The notes under the pieces were generated by a model. It did not search any database, was not told the origin of the DNA, and saw only the letters and a program-made list of their open reading frames with translations. The position numbers and the translations under genes were made by a program. 17,051 nucleotides of DNA from Bondarzewia mesenterica (Eukaryota; Basidiomycota; Agaricomycetes; Russulales; Bondarzewiaceae): positions 24,148 through 41,198 of the forward strand of contig SGPL01000300.1 in assembly GCA_004802705.1 (NCBI GenBank), written 5' to 3'. Of the stretch, positions 16,529 through 17,051 are shown piece after piece; the first letter of the stretch is position 1; the number at the start of each line of letters is the position of its first letter.

Positions 16529-17051
16529 TCATAGGGCTAGGCTTTTTTTTTTTTTTTCTACAGTTACGCAAAATGATGAGTCACCAGAAACAAAACCTGA
16601 GATCCAAAAAGGATTTGGAATACCACTAAAAATATACTTTGGTCTTTCAATTGGTACAATATTTGGGAATGCTTCATTTAAAACATCAGTAAGACCTTTA
16701 TTTAGATTGCATTTCAATGCTAATATTTGTTCAAGGCCCGCTTGAGTTAAATGTAGTTTTTGCTTAATTAAATCAAAACATTGTTTAAATAATAAAAAAA
16801 TCAGAATATTTGGCACCAATCAATGGGTATTTGTCAAAATGATCGATAATAACTGGTAATTCTTGTATATTGTCGACTCTAAATATGGCAGTGCTATTAC
16901 TATTTTTTCTAACTTTACCTACACCTAAGGTATTTTTAATCCCTTCTAGTAAAGCAATATCTTTAATATGTATATGTATAGAAAAATAAGCGGTAACTCT
17001 CCATTTTATTTTAGATTTTTCGTCCCGATAGATTGAAACAATGAAAGAAGA
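16529..17051 (-). pseudogene. LAGLIDADG homing endonuclease, frameshifted and truncated
   Basis: Two adjacent minus frames together give an intron-type LAGLIDADG protein. From the window edge to a TAA at 16785: SSFIVSI, KWRVTAYFSIHIHIKDIALL, LGVGKVRK, then IIDHFDKYPLIGAKYSDF, the body of the first repeat. The protein continues in the next frame from about 16800 with LFKQCFDLI, LNKGLTDVLNEAFPNI and the second motif IPNPFWISGFVSGDSSFCVTVEKK. The frame switch is at a run of seven A on the plus strand (16794-16800), where one base fewer gives the family-typical LLFKQ. The second repeat stops at a 15-base A tract, and roughly 100 residues normally following are missing. Such enzymes cleave intron-less alleles to spread their intron. 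This copy looks non-functional, unless the homopolymer differences are sequencing errors and the end is misassembled. Confidence 0.8.
16543..16557. repeat. 15-base poly-T (poly-A on minus)
   Basis: The run interrupts the second LAGLIDADG repeat right after the Lys-Lys of VEKK. It could be a recombination or slippage site, or a poorly called homopolymer at an assembly join. Confidence 0.7.

Larger units (their letters stand above)
14780..17051. other. Mitochondrial-type DNA segment (NUMT or assembly chimera)
   Basis: Base composition shifts to strongly AT-rich with interspersed short GC-rich hairpins, the typical texture of fungal mitochondrial spacers. The segment carries, on the minus strand, a homing endonuclease piece and a nad1 piece that reads TGA as Trp at two conserved positions. 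It runs off the right end of the window, so its length is unknown. Either mitochondrial DNA integrated into the nuclear genome, or nuclear and mitochondrial reads were joined during assembly; sequence alone cannot decide. The left boundary is uncertain by about 50 bases. Confidence 0.8.

Overview
The window looks like nuclear DNA of a filamentous basidiomycete (probably an agaricomycete), followed by about 2.2 kb of mitochondrial-type DNA at the right end. The nuclear part has compact genes with many GT-AG introns, mostly 50-100 bp, and proteins with fungal or general eukaryotic family signatures. The right end turns AT-rich, carries GC-rich hairpins of the kind found in fungal mitochondrial spacers, and holds pieces of nad1 and a LAGLIDADG homing endonuclease that use TGA for Trp. 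Ns at bases 2, 3, 5 and 106 mark a low-quality left edge.

Layout. 147-1863 (+): four-exon La-related protein of the LARP7/Pof8 type (La motif, RRM1, C-terminal xRRM). 2295-3877 (-): NADAR-domain protein with a long Met/Pro-rich and Arg/Ser-rich leader, convergent with the first gene. 4174-4656 (-): small unrecognised protein starting with an N-myristoylation-type sequence. 4978-5478: coding strand unresolved; a plus-strand ORF is listed with low confidence. 5594-5645: 11-bp tandem repeat. 5748-8464 (-): TPR protein of the Emw1/TTC27 family. 8966-9910 (-): SAP18 orthologue whose RS-rich tail lies one frame away across a 7-base homopolymer. 9911-11140: 1.2 kb divergent intergenic region. 11141-14435 (+): about 16-exon S10 serine-carboxypeptidase-like gene with two of the three catalytic residues replaced. 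About 14780-17051: mitochondrial-type segment.

The genes do not form an obvious single pathway. LARP7, SAP18 and Emw1/TTC27 all belong to families tied to RNA or RNP biology, but this is probably chance proximity. The most notable points are the predicted catalytically dead carboxypeptidase, the nuclear-mitochondrial junction (NUMT or assembly chimera), and a recurring pattern in which one surplus base in a homopolymer breaks an otherwise good reading frame (four sites). That pattern suggests consensus errors rather than four independent mutations. All exon structures were deduced by eye from splice consensus and protein-family expectations, without transcript data.
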